Assembly: GCA_963788325.1 (NCBI GenBank)
Contig: CAWBGJ010000015.1
Coordinates: 496,001 to 560,000, forward strand
Length of the DNA: 64,000 nt
Direction of reading: 5' to 3'
Origin: Prado023 sp963788325
Lineage (GTDB): Bacteria; Actinomycetota; Actinomycetes; S36-B12; CAIYMF01
Shown in pieces: positions 41,529 through 52,580 of this stretch. Numbering within the stretch: the first letter of the stretch is position 1; every line of letters begins with the position of its first letter. Both the position numbers and the translations under genes were made by a program. Under the pieces are notes generated by a model, which worked only from the letters and a program-made list of their open reading frames with translations, was not told the DNA's origin and searched no databases.

Positions 41529-43682
41529 GTGCAGGCCAGCCTCTCCCGCGCCCGATTTCCCGCCCTGTTCGTGGTCGGATGGACACTGAGTGTTGCCCTC
41601 GGCTGGACCTTGGCCGCGGTGGCCGTGATCCACCTGCAGGACCTGTCCGTCAACCGGGCGGACGACCTCGCGCCGCTGCTCACGCTGGCGGCGCTGGTGT
41701 TCATCGCCGAGTTGCGCCCGCTGGTCATGACCCAGATCGAGGGCGACCCGATCTCGATCTCCTGGGCGTTCATCTTCGCCGCGCTCTACATCTGGGGACC
41801 GTGGCCGGCCCTGGTCCTGATCGCCGGCGCAGTGATGACCAGTGAGCTCGTCGCGGGCAAGGCCGCCTGGAAGTTCGCCTTCAACGTGGGGCAGTACACG
41901 CTCTCGGTCGGGGCGGCCGCCCTGGTGCTGCACCTCGGGGGCTGGTGGCCCGAGCCCGGGCAACCGGCGCCCCTCGACGTCATCTCGCTGGCGGACTTCG
42001 CCCTCGTCGCCGTGGCCTGGCTGGCCTACCACCTGGTGAACCTGGCGCTGGTGGCCTGCGTCGCCACGCCCGAGCAGTCCTGGTGGGATTCGCTCAGGGA
42101 GGAGTTCTGGTTCTACACGACCTCCACCTTCGCCGTGCTGGCCCTGTCTCCACTCGTCGCGGTCGTGGCCGTGGCCGACCCCGACTCCTGGATGCTTCTG
42201 CCCCTGCTCCTGGTGCCCCTCCTGGCCCTCGAACGCCAGTCACAGCTCTCCCAGGAGCGCGAGCACCGCGCGATGCACGACCCGCTGACCGGGCTGCCCA
42301 ACCGCCGGCTGCTCGCCCAGCGGATCGATGCCGGACTGGCCCGACCGTCCCGGACGGGTCGGCACCTGGTCGTCCTGCTCCTGGACCTCGACTCGTTCAA
42401 GAACGTCAACGACGGCCTCGGCCACGGGGTCGGCGACGCGCTGCTTGTCGACGTTGCCCGTCGGTTGGCCAGCATCATGACCCCGGGCGACACCCTGGCC
42501 AGGTTCAGTGGCGACGAGTTCGCCATCGTCTGCCCGGCAAGCAGCGACCAGGACGTGGTGAACCTCGTCGAACTGATCCGCCACGCCCTGGCCACCCCGT
42601 TCCATGTGGGCGATCTCGAGATCGCGGTGACAGCCAGCATCGGGGTGGCACCGGCTACCCCTGGGGCGACCGCCCAGTCGATGCTCCGCGAAGCCGACGC
42701 GGCCATGTACCGGGCCAAGGATGCCGGCCGCGATCAGGCCGCCCTGTTCCGCCAGGAGATGCACGATGCGGCCACCGCCCGCCTCGGTGACCAGTTGGGC
42801 CTGCGCCGAGCGCTGGAGCGCGATGAACTCGTGGCGCACTTCCAGCCCGTGGTGGACCTGTGCACCGGCGAGCCCCTCGGCGTCGAGGCGCTGATCCGCT
42901 GGCAGCACCCCGAACGTGGCCTCCTGGGCCCGGACCAGTTCGTCGGGATGGCCGAGGAGACGGGCCTGATCCTGCCGGTCGGGGCCTGGATGCTCGACCA
43001 CGCACTGAGCACGTTGCAGCGCTGGCGTCGCGAGATTCCCGGCAGCCAGGACCTGTGGGTGGCGGTCAACCTGTCCGCCCGACAGTTGACCGACCCCGAC
43101 CTGCTGCACAAGGTGAGTCGGGCCCTGGCCGAGTCCGGAGTGCCTGCTGGGCACCTGCACCTGGAGATCACCGAGACCGCGGTGATGCGCTCCCACGAGG
43201 CGTCCACGGCCACCCTCGACGCGCTGCGCCACCTCGGGGTGCACCTGATCATCGACGACTTCGGCACCGGCTACTCCTCGCTGGCCAGGCTCAAGCGCCT
43301 GCCGGTGACCACGCTCAAGGTGGACCGCTCGTTCGTCGACGGGCTGGGTCGGGACTCCTCGGACCTGTCCATCGTCGACGCGATCATCAAGATGGCCGAG
43401 TCCCTGACCCTCAAGGTGATCGCCGAGGGCGTGGAGACGCGCGAGCAGCTGGAGATCTTGCACACCCTGGGTGCCCGGATGGGTCAGGGCTACCTCTGGT
43501 CGCGGCCGCTGCCCGCCGATGCCCTCGCGCACTGGCTGGCACCGAGTGCGACGGCAGCCCTCGCCGCACCGCCGGTGGCCCGCGCCAGGATCGGTGCTGA
43601 CACCTCGTGGGCAGGGCCGTCGGCGGTCCTTGCCAGCACCTGCGATCAGGCCCGTGCGGGCGTGCGCACCTCGATCAGCTAG
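41529..43682 (+). CDS. Membrane GGDEF-EAL c-di-GMP turnover protein
   Basis: The 717-residue protein has an N-terminal membrane sensor of about six to eight spans (residues 10-235), then GGDEF and EAL domains. The GGDEF site reads FSGDEF (327-331), a variant often still active, but the upstream inhibitory RxxD site is absent (TPGD). The EAL domain is complete: GVEALIRWQHPERG with EAL at 453-455, EITETAVM, and DDFGTGYSSLARLKRLP. It therefore probably hydrolyses c-di-GMP to pGpG, with possible synthesis. GGGAGGAG (41512-41519) precedes the GTG start. The last 50 residues are an Ala-rich tail. It lies directly upstream of the surface-protein locus. Confidence 0.92.
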   Translation: MQASLSRARFPALFVVGWTLSVALGWTLAAVAVIHLQDLSVNRADDLAPLLTLAALVFIAELRPLVMTQIEGDPISISWAFIFAALYIWGPWPALVLIAGAVMTSELVAGKAAWKFAFNVGQYTLSVGAAALVLHLGGWWPEPGQPAPLDVISLADFALVAVAWLAYHLVNLALVACVATPEQSWWDSLREEFWFYTTSTFAVLALSPLVAVVAVADPDSWMLLPLLLVPLLALERQSQLSQEREHRAMHDPLTGLPNRRLLAQRIDAGLARPSRTGRHLVVLLLDLDSFKNVNDGLGHGVGDALLVDVARRLASIMTPGDTLARFSGDEFAIVCPASSDQDVVNLVELIRHALATPFHVGDLEIAVTASIGVAPATPGATAQSMLREADAAMYRAKDAGRDQAALFRQEMHDAATARLGDQLGLRRALERDELVAHFQPVVDLCTGEPLGVEALIRWQHPERGLLGPDQFVGMAEETGLILPVGAWMLDHALSTLQRWRREIPGSQDLWVAVNLSARQLTDPDLLHKVSRALAESGVPAGHLHLEITETAVMRSHEASTATLDALRHLGVHLIIDDFGTGYSSLARLKRLPVTTLKVDRSFVDGLGRDSSDLSIVDAIIKMAESLTLKVIAEGVETREQLEILHTLGARMGQGYLWSRPLPADALAHWLAPSATAALAAPPVARARIGADTSWAGPSAVLASTCDQARAGVRTSIS

Positions 43683-43832
43683 GTCGACCCGCCGCGCTGC
43701 CGGGATCCTCGGCGCGTGCTGGTTCTCGGCAGGGGTCACCACGCCCTGGCCCCGCGGACTCAAGCGTGGTGCACACTCGGCCGATATCCAATTGTGACCG
43801 ATTGATAGCACATAGTCACCGCGGTCCCCCAA

Positions 43833-43844
43833 GGGAGTACTCCC
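43833..43844. promoter_or_regulatory. Palindrome upstream of the SipW-type substrate gene
   Basis: GGGAGTACTCCC is a perfect 12-bp palindrome, 24 nt before the ATG at 43868. It could be an operator or a 5'-UTR structure. No regulator is known to me for it. Confidence 0.35.
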
Positions 43845-43867
43845 ACCCCACAGAGAGGCACAGCATC

Positions 43868-44524
43868 ATGGAAGAGACCCGCAGGCGGCGCTTCACCCGG
43901 GCCGCCGCAATCCCGATCGGCCTGCTGGCCTCGGGGGCCCTTGTGTTCGCCGGTTCCCAGTCGGCCTTCACTGCGACGACCGACAACACCGGGAATACCT
44001 GGACGGCGGGCAAGGTGCTGCTGAAGAACAACGGCGCCAAGGCCACCGCGGTGTTCGATGTCAACAGCACGCCGGCAGCCTTCCCGGCCACTGGTGGGGG
44101 GACCAACCTGAGCATCAAGCCCGGTAGTTCGGGATCGAAGTGCATCGTCGTCGAGAACACCTCGACCCTCGACGGTGAGGTGAGGTTCTTCGCCACCAAC
44201 GTGGGCGGCGCCACCAACTCCCCGGGTACCGATGCACTCACCACTCAGCTACTCGTCAAGGTCGACTTCGCCGCGGGGCAGTATCTGGGATGCGCTTCGT
44301 TCCCTGCAACGTCGACGAACGTCTTCGGTGGCGCATCCGGCGGCCTGCTGAGCGCGATCCCCGCCACATGGGCCCTCGCGCAGGGCTCGATCTGGTCGCC
44401 GACCGGTGCCTCGGTTTCCACCGGCACCTACAAGGTCACCTGGTCGCTGCCGAGCAACGCGACCAACGCCGTGCAGGGCGGGACAGCCACGGCCGACTTC
44501 AACTGGGAGATCCAGAACACCTGA
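43868..44524 (+). CDS. Secreted TasA/camelysin-like protein with SipW-type signal
   Basis: The 218-residue product has a basic start (METTRRRRF-like: MEETRRRRFTRAA), a hydrophobic stretch (15-30) and AFTATTDNTGNTWTAG at residues 33-48. That matches the SipW-dependent signal type, in which the segment after the cleavage site reads AxFsx(T)...NTxTAG, as in TasA and TapA of Bacillus. The mature part is beta-rich, Thr/Ser/Asn-rich and has two Cys (CIVVENTSTL and GCASFPAT), with no membrane anchor. It may be a matrix-fibre or surface protein. AGAGAGG precedes the ATG. A 19-bp hairpin follows, then the peptidase gene. Confidence 0.72.
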   Translation: MEETRRRRFTRAAAIPIGLLASGALVFAGSQSAFTATTDNTGNTWTAGKVLLKNNGAKATAVFDVNSTPAAFPATGGGTNLSIKPGSSGSKCIVVENTSTLDGEVRFFATNVGGATNSPGTDALTTQLLVKVDFAAGQYLGCASFPATSTNVFGGASGGLLSAIPATWALAQGSIWSPTGASVSTGTYKVTWSLPSNATNAVQGGTATADFNWEIQNT

Positions 44525-44538
44525 TCCGGGTTCGCGGG

Positions 44539-44580
44539 GGGAGGGTGGGAGGGCCGGGGGGCCGGCCCTCCCACCCTCCC
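44539..44580 (+). terminator. 19-bp perfect hairpin between substrate and peptidase genes
   Basis: 44539-44557 pairs perfectly with 44562-44580 around a GGGG loop (arm starts GGGAGGGTGGGAGGGCCGG). It starts 14 nt after the substrate stop, with no U-tract. It could stop most transcripts, giving much substrate and little peptidase, or protect the upstream mRNA. Confidence 0.7.
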
Positions 44581-44616
44581 GTGAGGCCTGGGTGACTCTG
44601 CGCGAGAGGGGTGCTG

Positions 44617-46290
<1,674 letters not shown>

Positions 46291-46514
46291 CCCCAGAGGC
46301 CCGCCCCGGTCGGCGTGGCGAGCCGACTCGGAATGTGACGTGGGCAACACCGGGTTTCGACTTCTGGCTGCCCGGGCAGGCAGTATGGGCAAGCCCGGAC
46401 CCGATCAGCGGCCCAGCGCCGCACCACGTGGCCCTCATCACGGCCCCGTACCCGCGATCGATGAACAGGACATGCACCGGGCTCCATCCGTCGTCTCGAG
46501 GAAGGTCCGCAGCC

Positions 46515-47453
46515 ATGGGTCACATCGACTCCACAGACTGCCAAGACACCCCGACCACCCGCACCACGAGCCCCGCCCGGCGCGCCGGGGTGCGCACCGC
46601 TGTGATGTCGCTGGCGCTGCTCACCGCGACCGGCGCCGCTGTCGCCGCGCCGCTGGCCACCTCCGACGCCCCGGTCGCGTTTGCCGCGCAGCCCTCGGCC
46701 GCTGCGGAGTTCTCCGCCGACATCGACCCGCTGGTCCTGGCCGAGCGCCAGGCAGCCGCCGACCAGCGCACCTCGCGTTCAGCGACCCGTGACGCGCTTC
46801 CGGACCCGAACGCCGAGCCCGCCGCGGAGCCCGAGCCGGAGGAGCCCGAGATCGTGGGCACTCGCTACACGACCGCCGGGGTGAACGTGCGCTCCAAGCC
46901 CAGCACGGATTCCAAGGTCGTCACCGTGCTCGACCGCGGCGACAAGGTGAAGATCACCGACGTCAGCGACGACGGCTGGCGCCAGATCGTCCGCAAGGGC
47001 GAGACCTACTGGATCAACAGCGACTTCCTGTCCAAGTCCAAGCCGAAGCCGCTGCCCAAGTCCTCGACCAGTTCGAGCAGTTCCGGTGGCGGCCTGTCCA
47101 GCGCCGCGTGCGCCAGCGGCTCCGGCGTCGAGTCGGGCCTGACCTCCAACACCATCGCCGTGCACCGGGCCGTCTGTGCCCGGTTCCCGCAGGTGTCCAG
47201 CTACGGCGGGACCCGGGGTGGCGGCGGCAACCACGGCGCCGGCCGCGCCCTGGACATCATGGTCAGTGGGTCGACCGGCTGGGACATCGCCAACTTCGTG
47301 CGCGCCAATGCCTCGAGCTTGGGCATCACCGAGGTCATCTACTCGCAGAAGATCTGGACCACCCAGCGCGCCGGCGAGGGCTGGCGCTCGATGTCCGACC
47401 GTGGGTCGACCACCGCCAACCACTACGACCACGTGCACGTGTCGGTGCGCTGA
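46515..47453 (+). CDS. Secreted SH3-domain protein with M15-like C-terminal domain
   Basis: The 312-residue protein has a signal peptide (ARRAGVRTAVMSLALLTATG, ending near residue 58). A Glu/Pro-rich stretch follows, then a bacterial SH3 domain at about 115-173 (YTTAGVNVRSKPSTDSKVV, GDKVKITD, YWINSDFLSK). A Ser-rich linker leads to a C-terminal domain with GGGGNHGAGRALDIMVSG (His240, Asp247) and HYDHVHVSVR (His306, His308). This H-x6-D plus H-x-H pattern is that of M15/VanY-like zinc peptidases and of related phage-type peptidoglycan enzymes. It probably binds and trims the cell wall. GAGGAAGG lies before the ATG at 46515. A different function of the last domain cannot be excluded. Confidence 0.78.
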   Translation: MGHIDSTDCQDTPTTRTTSPARRAGVRTAVMSLALLTATGAAVAAPLATSDAPVAFAAQPSAAAEFSADIDPLVLAERQAAADQRTSRSATRDALPDPNAEPAAEPEPEEPEIVGTRYTTAGVNVRSKPSTDSKVVTVLDRGDKVKITDVSDDGWRQIVRKGETYWINSDFLSKSKPKPLPKSSTSSSSSGGGLSSAACASGSGVESGLTSNTIAVHRAVCARFPQVSSYGGTRGGGGNHGAGRALDIMVSGSTGWDIANFVRANASSLGITEVIYSQKIWTTQRAGEGWRSMSDRGSTTANHYDHVHVSVR

Positions 47454-47456
47454 CGC

Positions 47457-48197
47457 GTGCGCCTGCTGGTCACGGGCCTGGGCGGAACAGTTGCGCCGCG
47501 GTTCGCCGCCGCTGCGCGGGCCGTCGGCCATGAGGTGGTCCCCTGGAGCAGGGTTCGGGTCTCCCCCGACGATCGGGCAGCATCTGCGGAGTTCCTGGGC
47601 GCCGTGGCGCCCGACGCGATCGTGCACATGGCGTTCGGCGATCCCGCGTGGGCGGCGCAACTGGCCGACCACTGCGCCCAGCGCGAGCGGGCGTTCCTGT
47701 TCACCTCGACGACGATGGTGTTCGCTACCCGACCGGACGGCCCGTACTCGATCCACTCCCCTCGCACGGCCACCGACGACTACGGGTCCTACAAGGTCCG
47801 CTGCGAGGACGCGATCTGGGCGGCGAGTCCGGGAGCGATGATCGCCCGCCTCGGCTACCAGATCGATCCGGGCGCCCAGGGCAACACCATGGTGGCCCAC
47901 CTCGACGCCGAAGCCCTGCGCTCGGGCGCGGTGCGGGCCAGCCAGCGGTGGATCCCGGCGTGCGCCTTCCTGGACGACACTGTGGCCGCACTGTTGGCGC
48001 TCGTGACCGATCCGCAGGGCGGCCTGCACCACCTGGATGCCAACGCCGACACGGCGTGGAGCCACGAACGCCTCGTGGGCAGCCTGGCCCGCACCCTGGA
48101 CCGGGACTGGCCCATCGTGGTCACCGACGAACCTGCGCACGACCAGCGCATGATCGACTCGCCGCGGATCGCCGGCCTCGATACGCGCCTGTCCTGA
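47457..48197 (+). CDS. NAD-dependent epimerase/reductase (extended SDR, RmlD-like)
   Basis: The 246-residue protein has the nucleotide-binding motif RLLVTGLGGTVAPRFAA. The strand-4 motif AIVHMAFGDPAW follows, then FLFTSTTMVF and the catalytic Tyr-x3-Lys in DDYGSYKVRCEDAIW. It is shorter than most epimerases and closest in layout to dTDP-4-dehydrorhamnose reductase-like proteins. The substrate is unknown. The GTG start is 3 nt after the stop of the SH3 gene, so it may be co-transcribed with it. I see no own promoter. Confidence 0.78.
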   Translation: MRLLVTGLGGTVAPRFAAAARAVGHEVVPWSRVRVSPDDRAASAEFLGAVAPDAIVHMAFGDPAWAAQLADHCAQRERAFLFTSTTMVFATRPDGPYSIHSPRTATDDYGSYKVRCEDAIWAASPGAMIARLGYQIDPGAQGNTMVAHLDAEALRSGAVRASQRWIPACAFLDDTVAALLALVTDPQGGLHHLDANADTAWSHERLVGSLARTLDRDWPIVVTDEPAHDQRMIDSPRIAGLDTRLS

Positions 48198-48284
48198 GTC
48201 GGCTCGCGCCAACGGCCGGCACGCGCACCGAGGGCCGCTGCGTGGGCTGGGCCGCCCGGATTCGGAGCGGCGCGGCGCACGCGG

Positions 48285-48290
48285 CAGGAT
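48285..48290 (+). promoter_or_regulatory. -10 box of yaaA (leaderless)
   Basis: CAGGAT ends 6 nt before the GTG at 48297. No ribosome binding site is present. Confidence 0.4.
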
Positions 48291-48296
48291 GGGCGG

Positions 48297-49079
48297 GTGC
48301 TCACCCTCCTGCCGCCCAGCGAGGGCAAGACCGCTCCCGTCGGCGGGCCGTCCCTCGACCTCGGCGCACTCTCGCTGCCCGCACTCGACCCCGCTCGGCG
48401 GACGGTGCTGGCCGCGCTGACCGACCTGTGCCGACGCGATCCCGCGGGTGCCCTGACCGTGCTGGGCCTAGGCCCCACGCTCGCCGATGCCATCCCCCAC
48501 AACGCGGCACTGCCCAGTGCACCGACCGCGCCAGCCTGGCAGGTCTACACAGGCGTGCTGTTCGCCGCACTGGACATGGCGGGCAGCACCCCGGCCGTGC
48601 GCGACCGACTCGCCGACAGCGTCCTGGTCTGGTCGGGCCTGTGGGGCGCGGTCGGGCTCGCCGACCCCATCCCCGCATACCGCCTGTCCGGCGCGGTCAC
48701 CCTGCCTGGGCCCGGTCGGCTGGCCTCGTTCTGGCCGGCCCCGCTGCGCAGCGCGATGGCCGATCGGGTCGCCGGCCACGTCATCCTCGACCTGCGCTCG
48801 GCCACTTACGCGAGCAGCTGGGCCGGACCCGCCGAGCGCAGTGTCGCCGTCCGAGTCATCCACCAGCAGGGGGACCGCCGGACGGTGGCCAGCCATTTCA
48901 ACAAGGCGACCAAGGGCCGACTGCTGCGCGCCCTGACGGCCTCCTGCGCAGACCCGGCCACACCCGACGAGCTCGTCGATGCGATCCGAGCCGTCGGGTT
49001 CCACGCCGAGCCCGCGCAGGCCGGCTCCGGATCGGCCCGGCGATGCGTGCTGCTCGATGTCGTGGTGGACCACCTCTGA
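48297..49079 (+). CDS. yaaA: YaaA family (DUF328/UPF0246) peroxide-stress protein
   Basis: The 260-residue protein begins MLTLLPPSEGKTAPVGG, the typical PPSEGK start of YaaA. It continues with WQVYTGVLFAALDM, YRLSGAVTLPGPGRLASFW, VILDLRSATYASSW and VASHFNKATKGRLLRAL. In E. coli YaaA lowers free iron during peroxide stress and binds DNA. The actinobacterial role is presumed similar. The GTG start follows a -10-like box by 6 nt. Confidence 0.92.
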   Translation: MLTLLPPSEGKTAPVGGPSLDLGALSLPALDPARRTVLAALTDLCRRDPAGALTVLGLGPTLADAIPHNAALPSAPTAPAWQVYTGVLFAALDMAGSTPAVRDRLADSVLVWSGLWGAVGLADPIPAYRLSGAVTLPGPGRLASFWPAPLRSAMADRVAGHVILDLRSATYASSWAGPAERSVAVRVIHQQGDRRTVASHFNKATKGRLLRALTASCADPATPDELVDAIRAVGFHAEPAQAGSGSARRCVLLDVVVDHL

Positions 49080-49162
49080 CGCCTGCGGGTGGGCCGAACG
49101 GCATGGGCGCTGCCAACCTGCCAGAGTGGTGACCAGACACCCCACCCCTGAGGAGGACTCCC

Positions 49163-49804
49163 ATGGCCGACCCGACAATCCGCGCGGTGATCTTCGACCA
49201 GGACGGGACGCTGATCAACACGTTCATCCCCGCGCTGCACGCCTACTCGGTCGCCTCCAGGCGCACCATCACTTTGGCCGAGCTGGAGCCCGTGGCACAT
49301 CTGGGCGCCGCACGCAACCTGCTCAGCGCGCTCCTCGGCCGGGAGGCCACCAACTCCGACAACGACCTGTTCCACGACGCCCTGGCCGACGAGGTCAAGC
49401 AGATCGACCCCTACCCGGGCATCGTGGCCGCGCTGGCCCAGCTGCGCGACGCCGGCATCGGCACCGCGCTGGCCACAAACTCCGATGGGCGTTCCGCGCA
49501 GGTCGTCCTGGGCTCGCACGGACTCGACGCCCTGTTCGACGTCATCGTCACCGTCGACAAGGTGCGTCAGCCCAAGCCTGATCCCGAGATGATCGAGGTG
49601 GCACTCGAACGCCTGGGCGTACCCGCCGCGCAGGTGGCCTTCGTCGGTGACAGCAGGGCCGACATGGCCGCCGCGCGCGCCGCCGGGATCACGGCCATCG
49701 CAGCGGGCTGGGGACACCAGACCCCGGGGATCCCCGATGGGGAGATCGACCTGCGCGCCGAGACCCCCGCCGACGTGGTGCGGATCATCCTCGGCGAGGG
49801 CTGA
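49163..49804 (+). CDS. HAD-superfamily hydrolase (phosphoglycolate phosphatase-like)
   Basis: The 213-residue protein has the nucleophile motif VIFDQDGTLINTF with both aspartates, a helical cap domain (about 15-80), motif 2 ALATNSD, motif 3 Lys in VRQPKPDPEM and motif 4 VAFVGDSRADMAAA. This is the layout of class IA phosphatases such as Gph and PGMB. The second residue after the nucleophile is Gln rather than the usual Leu or Met. The substrate is not predictable. GAGGAGGACTCCC before ATG 49163 is a strong ribosome binding site. Confidence 0.88.
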   Translation: MADPTIRAVIFDQDGTLINTFIPALHAYSVASRRTITLAELEPVAHLGAARNLLSALLGREATNSDNDLFHDALADEVKQIDPYPGIVAALAQLRDAGIGTALATNSDGRSAQVVLGSHGLDALFDVIVTVDKVRQPKPDPEMIEVALERLGVPAAQVAFVGDSRADMAAARAAGITAIAAGWGHQTPGIPDGEIDLRAETPADVVRIILGEG

Positions 49805-49835
49805 GACCACCGACCTCGGCACGCGGTGCCTGCGC

Positions 49836-52457
49836 TCAGAGGCAGTCCACCGAGAGCACCCGCACGACCGCTACGCCCTCCGCGTCGCTGGCCACGAGGT
49901 CCACCTCGGCGCTGATGCCCCAGTCGTGGTCGGCGGCAGGATCGTCGAACACCTGCCGGACCGCCCACCGACCGGGCTGCACCTCGACCTGGAGCAGCAG
50001 TGGCCCGCGGGCGCCTGGGCCGGTGCCCACCTCGTCGTGCGTCGCGAAGTAGTCGGCCATCGCTGCAGCCCACCGCTGCGCATCCCAGCCGGCCTCGGCA
50101 TCCAGGGCCCCGAGGTCCTCCCAGCGGCGCAGCGCCGCCAGTTCGACGCGACGGAACAGCGCGTTGCGCACCAGCACCCGGAAGGCCCGCGCGTTGGCCG
50201 TCACCGGTGGAGGGCCGGTGGGTGCCAGCTGGTCGCGCACAGGTCGGGCATCGCCGGGGTGCAGCAGCTGCTCCCACTCGTCGAGCAGGCTGGAGTCCAC
50301 CTGGCGCACCAGCTCGCCGAGCCATGCGGTCAGGTCCTCGAGCTCCTCGGTGCGCGCGTCCTCGGGCACGGTCCTGCGCAGCGCCTTGTAGGCATCGGCC
50401 AGGTAGCGCAGCACGAGTCCCTCGGAGGCGGCCAGCCGGTGGTAGCCGACATACTCCACGAAGGTCATCGCGAGCTCGTGGAGCTCCCGTGCCACGGACT
50501 TCGGGCGCAGCGGGTACTCCGTGACCCACGGGTGGCCCTCTGCGTAGATGTCGTAGGCGGCCTCCAGCAGCTCAGCCAGCGGCTTGGCCCAGGTGACCTC
50601 CTCGAGGAGCTCCATGCGCTCCTCGTACTCGATCCCCTCGGCCTTCATCGCCGCGACAGCCTCCCCGCGGGCCCGGTGCTGCTGGGCGAAGAGGATCTGG
50701 CGGGGATCCTCCAGCGTGGCCTCGAGCACCGACAGGACGTCCACGGCGTAGGTCTCGGACTCGCGATCGAGCAGCTCGATGGCGGCCAGCGCGAAGGTGG
50801 ACAGCGGCTGGTTCAGCGCGAAGTCCACCTGCAGCTCGTCGACGATGCGCATGGTGCGGCCCTGCGGGTCGGGCGGGTCGAACAGCTCGAGCACCCCCGC
50901 AGCCACCAGCGAGTCCCGGATCGCCACGCAACGTTCGACGAGGCGCTCACGAGTCTCCGCGTCCTCGTCGTTGTCCGCCAGCAGGTGGGCCATGGCAGCG
51001 GTGGCATCAGTGCGATGCGCGACGTTGAGCAGCATCGCGTGCGTGACCTCGAACCGGGACCTCAGCGGCTCGGGTTCGGCAGCCACGAGCCGGTCGAAGG
51101 TGGCCTGGCTCCACGTCGGCACGCCCTCGGGCGGCTTCTTGCGGACCACGCGCCGACGCTTCTTGGGGTCGTCTCCGGCCTTGGCCAGGAGGCGCTCGTT
51201 CTCGATCTCGTGTTCGGGGGCCTGGACCACGACGGTGCCCAGCGTGTCGTATCCAGCGCGGCCCGCCCGGCCTGCGATCTGGTGGAACTCACGAGCGCGC
51301 AGCAGCCGCACCCGCCGTCCGTCGTACTTGCTCAAGGACGTGATCAGCACGGTGCGGATCGGCACGTTGATACCCACACCGAGGGTGTCGGTGCCGCACA
51401 CGACCTTGAGCTTGCCCGCGCGGGTGAGCTGCTCGACCAGGCGTCGGTAGCGCGGCAGCATCCCGGCGTGGTGCACGCCCACCCCGTGGCGCACCAGCCG
51501 GCTGAGCGTCCGGCCGAACCCGGCCGTGAACCGGAAGTCGCCGATGGCCGCCGCGATCGCGTCCTTCTCGGCCCGGGTGCACATGTTCATGCTCATGAGC
51601 GCCTGCGCCCGCTCCAGCGCCGCGGCCTGGGTCGGGTGCACCACGTAGATGGGCGCGCAGTCGTCGATGAGCAGGTTCTCGATGGTCTCGTGGATGGGGG
51701 TCATCGCGAACTCGTAGGACAACGGCACCGGGCGCGTCCCACCGGCGACGATCGCCGCCGGTCGGTCGGTGCGGCGGACGAGGTCGTCGCGGATGCGCCG
51801 CATGTCACCGAGGGTGGCTGACATGAGCAGGAACTGGACGCCGGTGAGCTCAATGAGCGGGACCTGCCAGGCCCAGCCCCGATCCCGGTCGGCGTAGTAG
51901 TGGAACTCGTCCATGACGACCACGCCGACGTCGAGGGCCGAGCCCTCCCGCAGGGCGAGGTTGGCCAGGATCTCGGCGGTGGCGCAGATGATCGGGGCCT
52001 GCGGGTTGACCGCGGCGTCACCGGTGATCATGCCCACCTGGGCGGGACCGAACAGGTCGCACAGGTCGAAGAACTTCTCCGAGACCAGCGCCTTGATGGG
52101 CGCCGTGTAGTAGCTGCGCCGGCCCTGGGAGAGCGCGAAGAACATCGTTCCGACCGCCACGAGGCTCTTGCCCGAGCCGGTGGGCGTGCCCAGGATCACG
52201 TGCGACCCCGAGGCGAACTCCAGCAGCGCGTCCTCCTGCGCCGGGTACAGCGGGAAGCCCTGGGCCGCCGCCCAGGCCGCGTACTCCTCGAGCAGGTCCT
52301 CGGCCGAGACGGCCTCCCCCGGGGGATGTCTGGCCAGCAGGTCGGCCAGGCCGACGCGCGAGCCGGCAGCCTCGGATGGCGCTGCGCCCGGCGCCGCAGC
52401 CGCACCCTCAACAGGCGCCGCAGCCGGCTCGGACATGTGCTCAGCGCCGGCAGTCAT
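49836..52457 (-). CDS. DEAD/DEAH-box helicase with DUF3516 C-terminus
   Basis: The 873-residue protein is a Ski2-like helicase. The Walker A motif is ILGTPTGSGKSLVAVG, motif II is VVVMDEFHYYADRD (DEFH), motif III LLMSATLGDM, and motif VI EFHQIAGRAGRAGYDTLG. VHHAGMLPRYRRLVEQL and CGTDTLGVGINVP are also typical. After about residue 450 comes the long DUF3516 region found in actinobacteria. The Ala/Glu-rich first 40 residues are not conserved. ATG 52457 or 52436 are both possible starts. It is likely an RNA or DNA helicase in nucleic acid maintenance. The partner is unknown. Confidence 0.88.
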   Translation of the reverse strand: MTAGAEHMSEPAAAPVEGAAAAPGAAPSEAAGSRVGLADLLARHPPGEAVSAEDLLEEYAAWAAAQGFPLYPAQEDALLEFASGSHVILGTPTGSGKSLVAVGTMFFALSQGRRSYYTAPIKALVSEKFFDLCDLFGPAQVGMITGDAAVNPQAPIICATAEILANLALREGSALDVGVVVMDEFHYYADRDRGWAWQVPLIELTGVQFLLMSATLGDMRRIRDDLVRRTDRPAAIVAGGTRPVPLSYEFAMTPIHETIENLLIDDCAPIYVVHPTQAAALERAQALMSMNMCTRAEKDAIAAAIGDFRFTAGFGRTLSRLVRHGVGVHHAGMLPRYRRLVEQLTRAGKLKVVCGTDTLGVGINVPIRTVLITSLSKYDGRRVRLLRAREFHQIAGRAGRAGYDTLGTVVVQAPEHEIENERLLAKAGDDPKKRRRVVRKKPPEGVPTWSQATFDRLVAAEPEPLRSRFEVTHAMLLNVAHRTDATAAMAHLLADNDEDAETRERLVERCVAIRDSLVAAGVLELFDPPDPQGRTMRIVDELQVDFALNQPLSTFALAAIELLDRESETYAVDVLSVLEATLEDPRQILFAQQHRARGEAVAAMKAEGIEYEERMELLEEVTWAKPLAELLEAAYDIYAEGHPWVTEYPLRPKSVARELHELAMTFVEYVGYHRLAASEGLVLRYLADAYKALRRTVPEDARTEELEDLTAWLGELVRQVDSSLLDEWEQLLHPGDARPVRDQLAPTGPPPVTANARAFRVLVRNALFRRVELAALRRWEDLGALDAEAGWDAQRWAAAMADYFATHDEVGTGPGARGPLLLQVEVQPGRWAVRQVFDDPAADHDWGISAEVDLVASDAEGVAVVRVLSVDCL

Positions 52458-52580
52458 GGGCCTGACCCTCCCACGCGCCGCGGTCTGCCACCAACCGCCG
52501 GGCAGGGGCGCCCGGGGAGATCCGATCGGCCCCGACGTGCGAGGATCAGCCCACCGGTACCGACCACGAAGGGAACCACC

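Noticed and set aside
46515..47453. Phage endolysin or prophage marker
   Set aside because: The protein has a signal peptide and SH3 domain, and no holin, integrase or structural phage genes are nearby.
49818..49830. Hairpin GGCAC-GCG-GTGCC between the HAD and helicase genes as terminator
   Set aside because: Only five pairs and no tract. Too weak to call.
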